Below, piece by piece: positions 16,783-24,466 of a stretch of DNA of 64,000 bases. The stretch's first letter is position 1. Each line of letters opens with the position of its first letter. The stretch is from positions 1 through 64,000 of the forward strand of contig NZ_BOPG01000050.1 in assembly GCF_016863635.1 (NCBI RefSeq). The letters run 5' to 3'. Under the pieces are notes generated by a model. That model did no database searches, was not told where the DNA came from, and saw only the letters and a program-made list of their open reading frames with translations. The position numbers and the translations under genes are program-made. Source of the DNA: Virgisporangium aurantiacum (GTDB lineage Bacteria; Actinomycetota; Actinomycetes; Mycobacteriales; Micromonosporaceae).

Positions 16783-18143
16783 CGGCCGATCACCTGGTCG
16801 CCGTCGACGTCGAACTCCGGTCGCGGGCGTCGGCGATCGTCGCGGACGTCGCCGAGCGGCTGGCCGACCCGACCGCGGTCGCCGCGTTCCACCGGGGATC
16901 GTCGGGACAGTTCTTCGCGCTGTCGCTCGCCGACGGCTACCCCGCGCTCGCGCTGCTGTACGCCGAACTCGGCCACACCGACCGCGCGTACCGGCGCACA
17001 GCCCACGCCCACCTCACCGCCGCGACGGGCGAGGGGGCGGGCACCATTACGAACGGGCCGGACGCGAGCCTGTACTACGGGTCGGCCGCGCTGGCGTTCG
17101 CGGCGTCGCGGGCCGCGCACCGGCCCGGCGAGTACGCCGGCCTGCTGACCCCGCTCGACGAGCGCATCGCGGCCGGGGTGACAAAAGCGCTCGCACCGGA
17201 ACGGGAACGGATGGCGGCCGGGCGCGCCGGCACGGCGTTCGCCCGTTACGACGTCATCAGCGGGGCGGCCGGCGTCGGGCGGTACCTGCTGGACCGGTGC
17301 GTACATGGTCCCGGCGGCCCGGCACGGACAGCACTCACCGAGATCCTCGCGTACCTGACGGCGCTCAGCCGGCCCGTCGGCGACCTGCCCGGCTGGTGGG
17401 TGAACCACGCACCGGACACCGGGCCGGGCGAACACGCCAACGCCGGCCTGGCGCACGGCGTCCCCGGCCCGCTGGCACTGCTGGCCGTGGCCTGGACGGC
17501 CGGGGTGCGGGTGCCGGGCCAGGACGAGGCGATCGACCGGTACGCCACCTGGCTGCTCGACTGGAGCGGGCGCGACGCCGACGGACCGTACTGGCCGGAC
17601 ACCCTGCCCCGGGAGACACTGCGCAGCCGGCCCGTTCGGCCGGTCCGCGCCCGGGCCGCGTGGTGCTACGGCACGTTCGGGGTGGCCCGGGCGTTGCAAC
17701 TGGCCGGCGCCGCCGCCGGCCGGCCGGCGTGGACCACCGCAGCCGTGACGGCGGCCGAGGCCGCCGCGGAGGCGGTCGTCGCCGACCCGCCGTGCGGACC
17801 CGCCGACGGACCCGACGGGAACCACGACCATCTCGGCCGGCCGACCGAGTCCGGCCTGTGCCACGGGTGGGGCGGCCTGCTGCACCTCACCCGCCGGGTC
17901 GCCGCCGATGCGGGCGATCCGCCCGGCCTGCGGTCGGCCGTATCCGGGCTCGCCCGCCGGGTGGCCACGCTGTACGACCCGCAGGCGCGGTTCGGGTTCC
18001 GGGCCCGCGACCCGGTGACGTGGGAGCTGACCGACATGTCCGGCTTCCTCGAAGGAGCGGCCGGAACCGCGCTGGCATTGCACGCGTACGCGACCGGCGA
18101 ACCACCCGCGAGCGGCTGGGACGCCGCTCTGCTCGTCGTCTGA
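16779..18143 (+). CDS. Lanthipeptide cyclase LanC
   Basis: A 454-aa protein starting with GTG inside the LanB stop. The zinc ligands of LanC are visible: C296 in AWCYGTFG and C361-H362 in GLCHGWGG. Other landmarks are NAGLAHGVPGPLALL (about residue 225) and the C-terminal SGFLEGAAGTALAL. It would catalyse Michael addition of Cys thiols onto Dha/Dhb to form lanthionine and methyllanthionine. Translational coupling to LanB suggests that both act as a complex on the precursor. Confidence 0.93.
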   Translation: MTADHLVAVDVELRSRASAIVADVAERLADPTAVAAFHRGSSGQFFALSLADGYPALALLYAELGHTDRAYRRTAHAHLTAATGEGAGTITNGPDASLYYGSAALAFAASRAAHRPGEYAGLLTPLDERIAAGVTKALAPERERMAAGRAGTAFARYDVISGAAGVGRYLLDRCVHGPGGPARTALTEILAYLTALSRPVGDLPGWWVNHAPDTGPGEHANAGLAHGVPGPLALLAVAWTAGVRVPGQDEAIDRYATWLLDWSGRDADGPYWPDTLPRETLRSRPVRPVRARAAWCYGTFGVARALQLAGAAAGRPAWTTAAVTAAEAAAEAVVADPPCGPADGPDGNHDHLGRPTESGLCHGWGGLLHLTRRVAADAGDPPGLRSAVSGLARRVATLYDPQARFGFRARDPVTWELTDMSGFLEGAAGTALALHAYATGEPPASGWDAALLVV

Positions 18144-18164
18144 CAAGCACCGAAGGAGACCACC

Positions 18165-18341
18165 ATGCCGGACCGACCGGCCCCGCCCTGGGCGGCGCTC
18201 TTCGCCAAGCCGGAACAGGCCGACCAGCTCAGCTGGGGACGCGAACCGATGGTGTTCGCCGCGTCCGACGCGGCGGACCTGGTGGCGGCGGTGGCGCCGG
18301 CGGCACCGGAACCCGAGCTCCGCCTGGCCTGGCCCGCCTGA
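18165..18341 (+). CDS. 58-aa Cys-free protein at the end of the lanBC operon
   Basis: An ATG at 18165 follows GAAGGAGAC with good spacing, 21 nt after the LanC stop. The product begins MPDRPAPPWAALFAKPEQAD and ends ELRLAWPA. It is acidic, has no Cys, and has a Pro/Trp-rich start followed by a probable helix (AASDAADLVAAVAPAAPEPE). I recognise no family. It is not a lanthipeptide precursor (no Cys, one Ser pair only). It could be a small recognition, immunity or chaperone-like accessory. The strong ribosome site, operon position and following terminator support that it is real. Confidence 0.65.
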   Translation: MPDRPAPPWAALFAKPEQADQLSWGREPMVFAASDAADLVAAVAPAAPEPELRLAWPA

Positions 18342-18357
18342 GCGGCCGTGACGACCC

Positions 18358-18387
18358 GGGGCCCCTACCCGACGGGGTAGGGGCCCC
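18358..18387. terminator. Strong bidirectional hairpin terminator closing the lanthipeptide operon
   Basis: GGGGCCCCTACCC (18358-18370) and GGGTAGGGGCCCC (18375-18387) form a perfect 13-bp stem with a GACG loop. It lies 16 nt after the 58-aa ORF and 9 nt before the stop of the convergent small secreted protein gene, so it probably ends both transcripts. Confidence 0.8.
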
Positions 18388-18396
18388 CACCCACAG

Positions 18397-18609
18397 TTAT
18401 CCAGGCACGCAGAGGATGTGTTCCCGGTCGGTCCCTACGCAGCCATCCGTGATCCGCACGCTGTCCGAGGCCACGTCGTTGATCCGGACGCTGTCCGGGC
18501 CGGCGCCCGCGTGGATCGGCACCGCCGCGAAGAGCGCACCGACCACGAACGCCGATGCCCGCAGCGTCGCCGCCCGGCGGCGCGGGGTTGAGGTTCTGTT
18601 CATCGCCAT
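18397..18609 (-). CDS. Small secreted protein (70 aa) with an internal repeat
   Basis: Starts MAMNRTSTPRRRAATLRASA, a twin-basic n-region followed by the hydrophobic stretch FVVGALFAAVPIHAGAG, so a signal peptide is likely. The mature part would be about 34 residues and contains two copies of DSVRI(N/T)D, then two Cys (GCVG and ILCVPG) that could form a disulfide. No family recognised. It is divergent from the SARP1 gene, and SARP-like direct repeats lie in the gap 22-39 nt upstream of its start. An ATG at 18603 is an alternative start. Confidence 0.6.
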   Translation of the reverse strand: MAMNRTSTPRRRAATLRASAFVVGALFAAVPIHAGAGPDSVRINDVASDSVRITDGCVGTDREHILCVPG

Positions 18610-18630
18610 GGGACGAGCATGCTCATCGGT

Positions 18631-18648
18631 GGCTTCATGGCGGCTTGA
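18631..18648 (-). promoter_or_regulatory. Candidate SARP-binding direct repeat
   Basis: GGCTTCA (18631-18637) and GGCTTGA (18642-18648) are direct repeats with an exact 11-bp period; read on the minus strand they are TCAAGCC and TGAAGCC. SARPs bind heptamer direct repeats one helical turn apart, with the last repeat about 8 bp from the -10 element. On the minus strand an imperfect -10 (GCATGC, 18622-18617) sits at that distance, in front of the small secreted protein gene. The same bases lie about 80 bp upstream of SARP1. Confidence 0.4.
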
Positions 18649-18726
18649 TCGCGACCGGCTGAATGAAGCCGGGCGGCAGGCGCCGAACCATACGCTGACC
18701 CAAATCCCTACATCAGGAAGGCCACC

Positions 18727-21700
18727 GTGGCGGTCGAGTTCGGCGTTCTCGGTCCGATGACGGCGATGGTGGACGGTCGGCCGGTGGCCGTGCCGGCGAC
18801 CAAGCATCGGATTCTGCTCGCGGCGCTGCTGTTGCGGGCGAACCAGGTGGTGACGGTCTCGGAGTTGGTGGAGTATCTGTGGACGGGTGCGCCGCCGGCC
18901 GATGCCCGCGGCACGGTGCAGACGTACGTGCACCGGTTGCGCAAGATGTTCGGCCGGCCCGACCTGATCGTCACGCAGGGCAACGGCTATCTGGTCAGAG
19001 TGCCCCCGGTCGACCTTGATCTGCACCGTTTCCGGAGCCTGTTGAAGCAGGCCGACGAGGCGGCCGCCGACGCCGATCCCGAAGCGGAGTCCGCCTGCCT
19101 GCGCGCCGCGCTCGCCCTGTGGCGGGGGCCGGTGCTCGCCGACGTGCCGTCGGAGCTGCTCCGCGCGGTCCGCTTGGCGGTGGAGGAGGACCGGCTGTGG
19201 GCCATCGAGCGGTCGATCGACGTCGAACTGGCGGCCGGACGTTATGCGGACCTCGTGTCGGAGCTACGCGGTCTGACCGCCGAGCACCCGCTGCGGGAGC
19301 GGCTCTGGCAGCAGCTGATGCTCGCCCTGTACGGCAGCGGACGCCAGGCCGAGGCGCTGGAGGCGTTCCGCACCGTCGGCCGGAAGCTACGCGAGGAGAT
19401 AGGCATCGAGCCCGGCGAGGATCTGTGCGCGCTGCACAAGGCGATGCTGGCCAACGATGTGAGCCTGGTGACGCCGGTGGCAGCGGTGCCTCAGCCGGAC
19501 AGCGCGGCGGCCTGGACCGCGCTGTGCACTCTCCCCTTGGACATCCGCCGGCATGTCGGGCGTGAGGAGCTGATCACGCGGGCGGAGCAGGAGTTGACGT
19601 GCGGAGGCGACGCCGGCCGGGTGCCCGTGATGGCCGTCTGGGGGCCAGCGGGCGTCGGCAAGACCGCGCTGGCCGTGCGGATCGCGCATCACCTGCGCGA
19701 CACGTTTCCGGACGGCCAGTGGTACGTGCGGCTGACCGGCTCGCGTGGCGGCCGCGAACCGACGGAGGTGCTCGCCGAGCTGCTCCAGGCGTCCGGGCTC
19801 GATCCGATCCGGATTCCGGAGCAGCCGGATGCCCGCGCCGCCCTGTTGCGGGCCCGACTGGCGGGACGCCGTGTGTTGCTTCTCCTCGACGATGCCACCG
19901 ACGCGGCGCAGGTTCGGCCCCTGCTGCCCGGTACGGCCGGGCCCGCGGTCGTCGTCACCAGCCGGTCCGATCTTCGTGGCCTCGCCGCGCTGCACGACGT
20001 GTGGGCGGTGGCGCTCGACGTCCTGTCGACCGCCCAGGCGCAGACGCTACTGGCGCAGGTCATTCCCGACGTGGTGGGAGAATCACCCGAGCTGGTGGAC
20101 ACGCTTGCCCGACTCTGCGGTCACCTGCCGCTGGCTCTGCGGCTGGCCGCCGCCAACCTGATCGGGCGCCCGCGAGCCGAGGTCGCCCGCTACCTGTCGC
20201 AGCTCCAGACCGGGGAGCGACTTCGCTACCTCGCTGTCGCGGGGGACCCGCAGGCGGCCATCCGCACCACGTTCGCCCTCTCCTACCTGGCGTTGCCGGC
20301 ACCCGCGGCGCGCCTGTTCCGGCTGCTCGGGGCGGCACCGGGCGACGACGTCACGCGGGAAACGGCGGCGGCGTTGCTGGGCACCGCACCGGTGGACGCG
20401 GAAGACCTGCTGGAGCAGCTGACCGCGCGGAGCCTGCTGCAGCAACACCACATCGGGCGCTACCAACTGCACGACCTCCTGCGGATGTACGCGGCGGAGC
20501 GGACCACCGCGGAAGACCCGGTCACCGTTCGGCTGGACGCGCTGCGCCGGCTGTTCGATCACTACCTGAGCACCGCGGACGCGGCCGGCAGGGTGCTGTA
20601 TCCGGACCTGGCCCGCCTGCGCCGGCCGGAATCCGGCCCGGCCGATCCGGTGGCGTTCGATTCCCCGGCTGCCGCGCTGTCCTATCTGGACGCCGAGCGG
20701 CACAACCTGGTCGCCGCCATCGCGGCCGCCGAACACACGCTGCCGCCGTACACGTGGCACCTCACCGACGCACTGCGCGGCTACTTCCATTCGCACAGCA
20801 CCACCGATCAGTGGCGGGCCGCGGTCACCAGCGGACTCGCCGCGGCCGACCGGACCGGCGACCTGCCCGCACAGGCGGCGATGCACCTGAGCCAGGGCAC
20901 GCTGTTCTGGCATCTCGCCCGTCATCCGGAGGCGCTCGACGAAACGGAACGGGCCCGGGAGGTGAGCCGGACGACCGGCGAACCGGTCATCGAAGCCGCC
21001 GCACTGATCAACCTCGGCGTGATCCACCTCGAGTGCGGCCACCCGGCCCGGGCCGCCGCCCACTTCCAGCAGGCCATCGCCCTCCCGCACGCCGATCGCC
21101 AGGAGTTCGCCACGGCGAACGCCCATGTCAACCTCGCCGGTGCCTACCTCGAAATGGGCGATCTGGCCGCCGCAGAGGAGGCCGCCACGCGGGCGAGCGC
21201 GCTCTGCGACCGGCTCGGCTCGCCACACTCCGCGGCGGTCGCGCGGGCCAACCTCGGCCAGGTGTACCAGGCTCAGGGCCGACTGGACGAGGCCGCAACG
21301 CAGCTCGGCGAGGCACTGGCGACCTTCCGCACCCTCCGGTCCAGAGGGGACACCGTGGAAACGACGGCCAACCTGGCGTCCGTGCTCCGCGAGTCCGGCC
21401 ACCTCGACGACGCACTGGCCCTCGCGACCGCGGCCGTTGCCGAGGCACACGACCTCGACATCCCGCGGATCACCGCCGAACCCCTGGTCAGCCTGGGGTA
21501 CGTGCACCTCGCCCGGTCGGAGTACGCCCTCGCCGCCGTGTCCCTCCACGAGGCACTGGGCCTGGTCGACCACGGCGGCCAGCGACGCACGGCCACCAAG
21601 GCCCGCATCGGCCTGGCCGACGTCAGCCGGTGCCTCGGCGACCTGGCCGCCAGCGCGACGTACGCCCGCCAGGCCCTCCGTGACGCCACGACACACGGAC

Positions 21701-21813
21701 ACCGGATCGAACAGAGAGCGGCCCTGACCGCGCTGGCGTACGCGACCCTGGCCATCCGCGAATCGAGGAAGGCAAGCCGACACGCGCCGAAGGCGATCGA
21801 CATCGGCGTGTAG
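18727..21813 (+). CDS. AfsR-type SARP regulator (winged helix, BTAD, NB-ARC, TPR), SARP1
   Basis: A 1,028-aa protein starting at GTG 18727, with GGAAGG just upstream. Residues 1-95 form the OmpR-like DNA-binding domain (FGVLGPMTAMVDGRPVAV, then LVEYLWTGAPPADARGTVQTYVHRLRKMFG in shortened view). Residues about 100-250 are the bacterial transcriptional activation domain. A P-loop ATPase follows (GPAGVGKTAL at about 306, LLLLDDA as Walker B), and the last 350 residues are TPR-like helices. This is the architecture of AfsR, a global activator of secondary metabolism. It lies directly after the lanthipeptide cluster and may regulate it; that is inference from position. Confidence 0.9.
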   Translation: MAVEFGVLGPMTAMVDGRPVAVPATKHRILLAALLLRANQVVTVSELVEYLWTGAPPADARGTVQTYVHRLRKMFGRPDLIVTQGNGYLVRVPPVDLDLHRFRSLLKQADEAAADADPEAESACLRAALALWRGPVLADVPSELLRAVRLAVEEDRLWAIERSIDVELAAGRYADLVSELRGLTAEHPLRERLWQQLMLALYGSGRQAEALEAFRTVGRKLREEIGIEPGEDLCALHKAMLANDVSLVTPVAAVPQPDSAAAWTALCTLPLDIRRHVGREELITRAEQELTCGGDAGRVPVMAVWGPAGVGKTALAVRIAHHLRDTFPDGQWYVRLTGSRGGREPTEVLAELLQASGLDPIRIPEQPDARAALLRARLAGRRVLLLLDDATDAAQVRPLLPGTAGPAVVVTSRSDLRGLAALHDVWAVALDVLSTAQAQTLLAQVIPDVVGESPELVDTLARLCGHLPLALRLAAANLIGRPRAEVARYLSQLQTGERLRYLAVAGDPQAAIRTTFALSYLALPAPAARLFRLLGAAPGDDVTRETAAALLGTAPVDAEDLLEQLTARSLLQQHHIGRYQLHDLLRMYAAERTTAEDPVTVRLDALRRLFDHYLSTADAAGRVLYPDLARLRRPESGPADPVAFDSPAAALSYLDAERHNLVAAIAAAEHTLPPYTWHLTDALRGYFHSHSTTDQWRAAVTSGLAAADRTGDLPAQAAMHLSQGTLFWHLARHPEALDETERAREVSRTTGEPVIEAAALINLGVIHLECGHPARAAAHFQQAIALPHADRQEFATANAHVNLAGAYLEMGDLAAAEEAATRASALCDRLGSPHSAAVARANLGQVYQAQGRLDEAATQLGEALATFRTLRSRGDTVETTANLASVLRESGHLDDALALATAAVAEAHDLDIPRITAEPLVSLGYVHLARSEYALAAVSLHEALGLVDHGGQRRTATKARIGLADVSRCLGDLAASATYARQALRDATTHGHRIEQRAALTALAYATLAIRESRKASRHAPKAIDIGV

Positions 21814-21831
21814 CGGGTCCACGTGGACCCG
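21814..21831. terminator. Perfect 18-bp palindrome after SARP1
   Basis: CGGGTCCAC-GTGGACCCG directly follows the SARP1 stop codon and precedes the convergent membrane protein gene. As RNA it gives a 7-bp stem with a 4-nt loop, a weak terminator. It also contains GTGGAC, the half-site of the scattered 13-bp word described in the findings. Confidence 0.45.
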
Positions 21832-21868
21832 GCACGTAGGTGATCGCCCGCCGCGCTCCAGACAGCGC

Positions 21869-23017
21869 TCACGCGAGTTCGCGTACGTAGTCGAGGGCGG
21901 TCTCCGCTCCGCGGGCGATGACCGACGCGACCCCGATGCGGTCGAAGCCGACGATCGCGCCGGGTCCCGGATCCTCGACCATGCCCAGGCCGGTCGCGGC
22001 CGCCATGGCGGCGAAGGCGGTCCACGGCACGGGTGGGGGAGCGCCGCCGACGCGGTTCGTGGCGTGCAGCATCCTGGCGCGGGGGCCGCGTGCGGCGGGC
22101 GGGGTCAGCACGAACAACTTGTGCTGCAGCCCGTCGTCGACGATGTGCTCGAACTCCCAGCGCAGGCCCTCGGACGTGCCCGGTATCGCGACGATGCACC
22201 CGGCCGTCCGCATGAGCTCGGCGGCCCGCTTCTCCCAGTCGTCGTCGGCGAGGTACTCGCGTGCCGCGCCGCGCGCCGGCAGGTAGTCGGTCGGGTCGCC
22301 GAGGGCCACCAGCGGGCCGAGGTGGGCCACGATCTCGGGCCGGAGGAACTCGTCCATGGTGGCCCCGCGCACCACGTTCTCCAGAACGGAACCGGACACA
22401 CCGACGTCGTCGGGCAATGCCGGTAGCCAGACCAGCAGCCGCTGATCGTCCTCGAAGTTGCGGAGATAGAGCACGGGTGGACGCTCGTCGGCGGCCTCCA
22501 CGTCGGCGAGCGAGGGTTGCCGGGAGCGGCGCGCGGCCCAGAAGCACATCGAGCTGAGCATCAGGCCGGCCATGGTCAGTTGCAGGCCCGCGGTGACGCT
22601 GGTGCCCGTCCAGAAGATTGTGATCGCGAGGCCGAACGCGACCACCAGGACCAGCCAGCCGAGGCCGACGTAAGGCGTTCTGATCACCCGGCGGCCGGCG
22701 CGACGCACGGAGCGCTCCGGCAGGAACCGGACGACGCCGGCGCCGATGCCCGTCGCCGCGGCCAGGGTCGCGAAGATCGCGGCCAGGGAGACCGGTGCGA
22801 TCGCGGCGTCCGGCAAATCCTCGACCAGCAGGATCGCGGAGACGACGAACACCGCGAAGACCACGAAGTTGAGGAGTACGAAGAGGACGGGCAGGAGGGG
22901 TCCCCGATAGCCCTTGGCCCGCGCCCGGCGCCCCAGCCGCGGGTAGGCCCACAGCATCGCGGCCACTATGACCGCCGCTCCGCCCACGATCGATGCGATC
23001 AGGATCAAGTCGAACAT
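21869..23017 (-). CDS. Membrane protein with a cytoplasmic TIR-like alpha/beta domain (tentative)
   Basis: A 382-aa protein with about five membrane helices in residues 1-175. The soluble C-terminal domain starts PPVLYLRNFEDDQRLLVW, continues with RPEIVAHLGPLVALGDP and has a strand-loop-helix GCIVAIPGTSEGLRWEFEHIV followed by LFVLTPP. The order of strands and the W-x-x-E in that loop recall TIR domains, where a Glu after a Trp is catalytic for NAD cleavage, but the spacing is not canonical. I know the LYLR-F-DD type as an uncharacterised bacterial family. It could be a signalling or defence protein; no partner gene is evident. Confidence 0.5.
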   Translation of the reverse strand: MFDLILIASIVGGAAVIVAAMLWAYPRLGRRARAKGYRGPLLPVLFVLLNFVVFAVFVVSAILLVEDLPDAAIAPVSLAAIFATLAAATGIGAGVVRFLPERSVRRAGRRVIRTPYVGLGWLVLVVAFGLAITIFWTGTSVTAGLQLTMAGLMLSSMCFWAARRSRQPSLADVEAADERPPVLYLRNFEDDQRLLVWLPALPDDVGVSGSVLENVVRGATMDEFLRPEIVAHLGPLVALGDPTDYLPARGAAREYLADDDWEKRAAELMRTAGCIVAIPGTSEGLRWEFEHIVDDGLQHKLFVLTPPAARGPRARMLHATNRVGGAPPPVPWTAFAAMAAATGLGMVEDPGPGAIVGFDRIGVASVIARGAETALDYVRELA

Positions 23018-23062
23018 CGGTCGACGCCCTCCTGCGTCCTGTATAGGGCATCGGCCGATGGC

Positions 23063-23176
23063 GTGGTGTCGGGCGGCGGACTGTGCGGCAATGCGACGGT
23101 CGCGACGCGGGCCGCGCAGGACGTCCGTGCCCTGGCCGACGGGCTGGAGGGACTGGTGGCCCGGTTCCGGGTCTGA
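23063..23176 (+). pseudogene. Possible remnant of a methyl-accepting chemotaxis protein C terminus
   Basis: The last 25 codons of this short frame read ATRAAQDVRALADGLEGL-VARFRV-stop. MCPs commonly end with such a helix, alternating Ala/Leu/Arg and closing on LVxxFR(V/I). No upstream MCP domain is present and the frame is squeezed between two minus-strand genes. It may be a relic left after deletion, or chance in a GC-rich frame. The nearest in-frame start is GTG 23063. Confidence 0.3.
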
Positions 23177-23884
23177 TCAGTCGTCGTGGGCGCGGAAGAA
23201 CCACCAGCCGTCGCGGATCCGGGTGTACTGCTCGCCGGGGAAGTTCGTGGGCGGCGGTGCGGCGGCGTCGGGCAGGTAGACGTACGCCCAGTTGTACTGC
23301 CAGGAGACGTCCTTGACCTGGACGTAGATGCCGCCGTTGTCGCCGCGGATCCGCTCGACGGCCAGCCCGGTCCGCTCGACGGCGTCGGTCATCCGGTTGA
23401 AGTCCGTCACGGCCCGGGCGTCGAACGGCGTCAACCTCTCGCAGTCCTCCTGGTCGCTGAAGTCGCCGCGGGAGTACTCCAGGATGCGGCACGTCCCCGG
23501 CTCCCGGAGGTAGTACCTGATCTGCAGCTCCCGCATCAGGGGCACCACCTCCCGTTCGAGGCGGTCGACGTCGTCGTTCCATTCGTCCGGTCCGGGCGGC
23601 CGGTCCGGGACGACGCGGGCCACCAGGGCCCGGAGGGCGTGACCGCCGGGGACGCTCACCGTGCCGCCGCCGGGAACGGGCAGCGGGCCGGCGAGCGCGA
23701 GTCCGACGTACGTGACGGCCACGGCGGCCACGGTCACGGCGGAGGTCCGGAGTTGGCGCCGGCGCCGGTGCCGCAGTGCGCCGCGGGCCCGGGCGGTGAC
23801 CGCACGCGGGTCGAACGGCGTGTCGGGCAGGCCCGGTGCGCGGGTGCGGAGGTAGGCCACCAGGGCGTCGTCGGTGGGGTCCAT
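23177..23884 (-). CDS. Membrane protein paired with a SigE-family sigma factor (putative anti-sigma)
   Basis: A 235-aa protein: a cytoplasmic N terminus (MDPTDDALVAYLRTRAPGLPDTPF), one membrane helix (about residues 49-70) and an extracytoplasmic domain ending WWFFRAHDD. The start codon overlaps the sigma factor stop by 1 nt (TGATG), so the two are co-translated. The arrangement of a sigma factor followed by a single-pass membrane protein suggests a regulator of the sigma factor, but no zinc-finger anti-sigma motif (HxxxCxxC) is present. Confidence 0.65.
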   Translation of the reverse strand: MDPTDDALVAYLRTRAPGLPDTPFDPRAVTARARGALRHRRRRQLRTSAVTVAAVAVTYVGLALAGPLPVPGGGTVSVPGGHALRALVARVVPDRPPGPDEWNDDVDRLEREVVPLMRELQIRYYLREPGTCRILEYSRGDFSDQEDCERLTPFDARAVTDFNRMTDAVERTGLAVERIRGDNGGIYVQVKDVSWQYNWAYVYLPDAAAPPPTNFPGEQYTRIRDGWWFFRAHDD

Positions 23885-24426
23885 CACGACCGCCCTTCGC
23901 CGAGCAGGGTGCGCAACCGGGCCAGGGCCCGCGCGTTGTGGGACTTGACGGTGCCGACCGAGACGCCGAGTTCGGCGGCGGTCTGCGCCTCGGTGAGGTC
24001 GAGCAGGTGACGCAGTACGACCACCCGTCGCTGGGCCGCCGGCAGTTCGGCCAGGACGCGGACGACCTCGTTGCGGTCGTTGACGGCGTCGGCGTGGCCC
24101 GGCGTCGCGTGCTCGGGCAGCGTGTCCGTGAGCAGCAGTTCCTGGCGGGTGGTGCGCCAGCGGTCGATCCGCAGGTTCACCAGGACCTTGCGGGCGTACG
24201 CCCGGGGATCGGCGATGCGGGCGCGCTCCCAGGACCGGTAGGTGCGTTCGAACGTGGCCTGCACCAGGTCCTCGGCGTGGGCCCGGTCGCCGCACAGCAG
24301 CAGCGCGACCCGGAGCAGGTACGGCCCGGCGTCGGCCACGAACACCTCGAACTGCTGGTCTCGGCCGTCACCGGCGCGTGGATGCCCGACGGCGTCCGAC
24401 GGCGCCGAGGTCCGACCGCCTCGCAT
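23884..24426 (-). CDS. SigE-family RNA polymerase sigma factor
   Basis: A protein of about 180 aa. Region 2 reads QFEVFVADAGPYLLRVALLL and LVQATFERTYRSWERARI...AYARKVLVNLRIDRWR; region 4 reads LPAAQRRVVVLRHLLDLTEAQTAA then ELGVSVGTVKSHNARALARLR. This matches the actinobacterial SigE-type ECF group. The start at 24426 has GGAAGG 7 nt upstream; an ATG at 24432 would have only 1 nt of spacing. It is co-translated with the putative anti-sigma gene. Confidence 0.88.
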   Translation of the reverse strand: MRGGRTSAPSDAVGHPRAGDGRDQQFEVFVADAGPYLLRVALLLCGDRAHAEDLVQATFERTYRSWERARIADPRAYARKVLVNLRIDRWRTTRQELLLTDTLPEHATPGHADAVNDRNEVVRVLAELPAAQRRVVVLRHLLDLTEAQTAAELGVSVGTVKSHNARALARLRTLLGEGRS

Positions 24427-24466
24427 CCTCATACCTTCCACCACGGAGGCGGCCCTCAGAAGGTTG

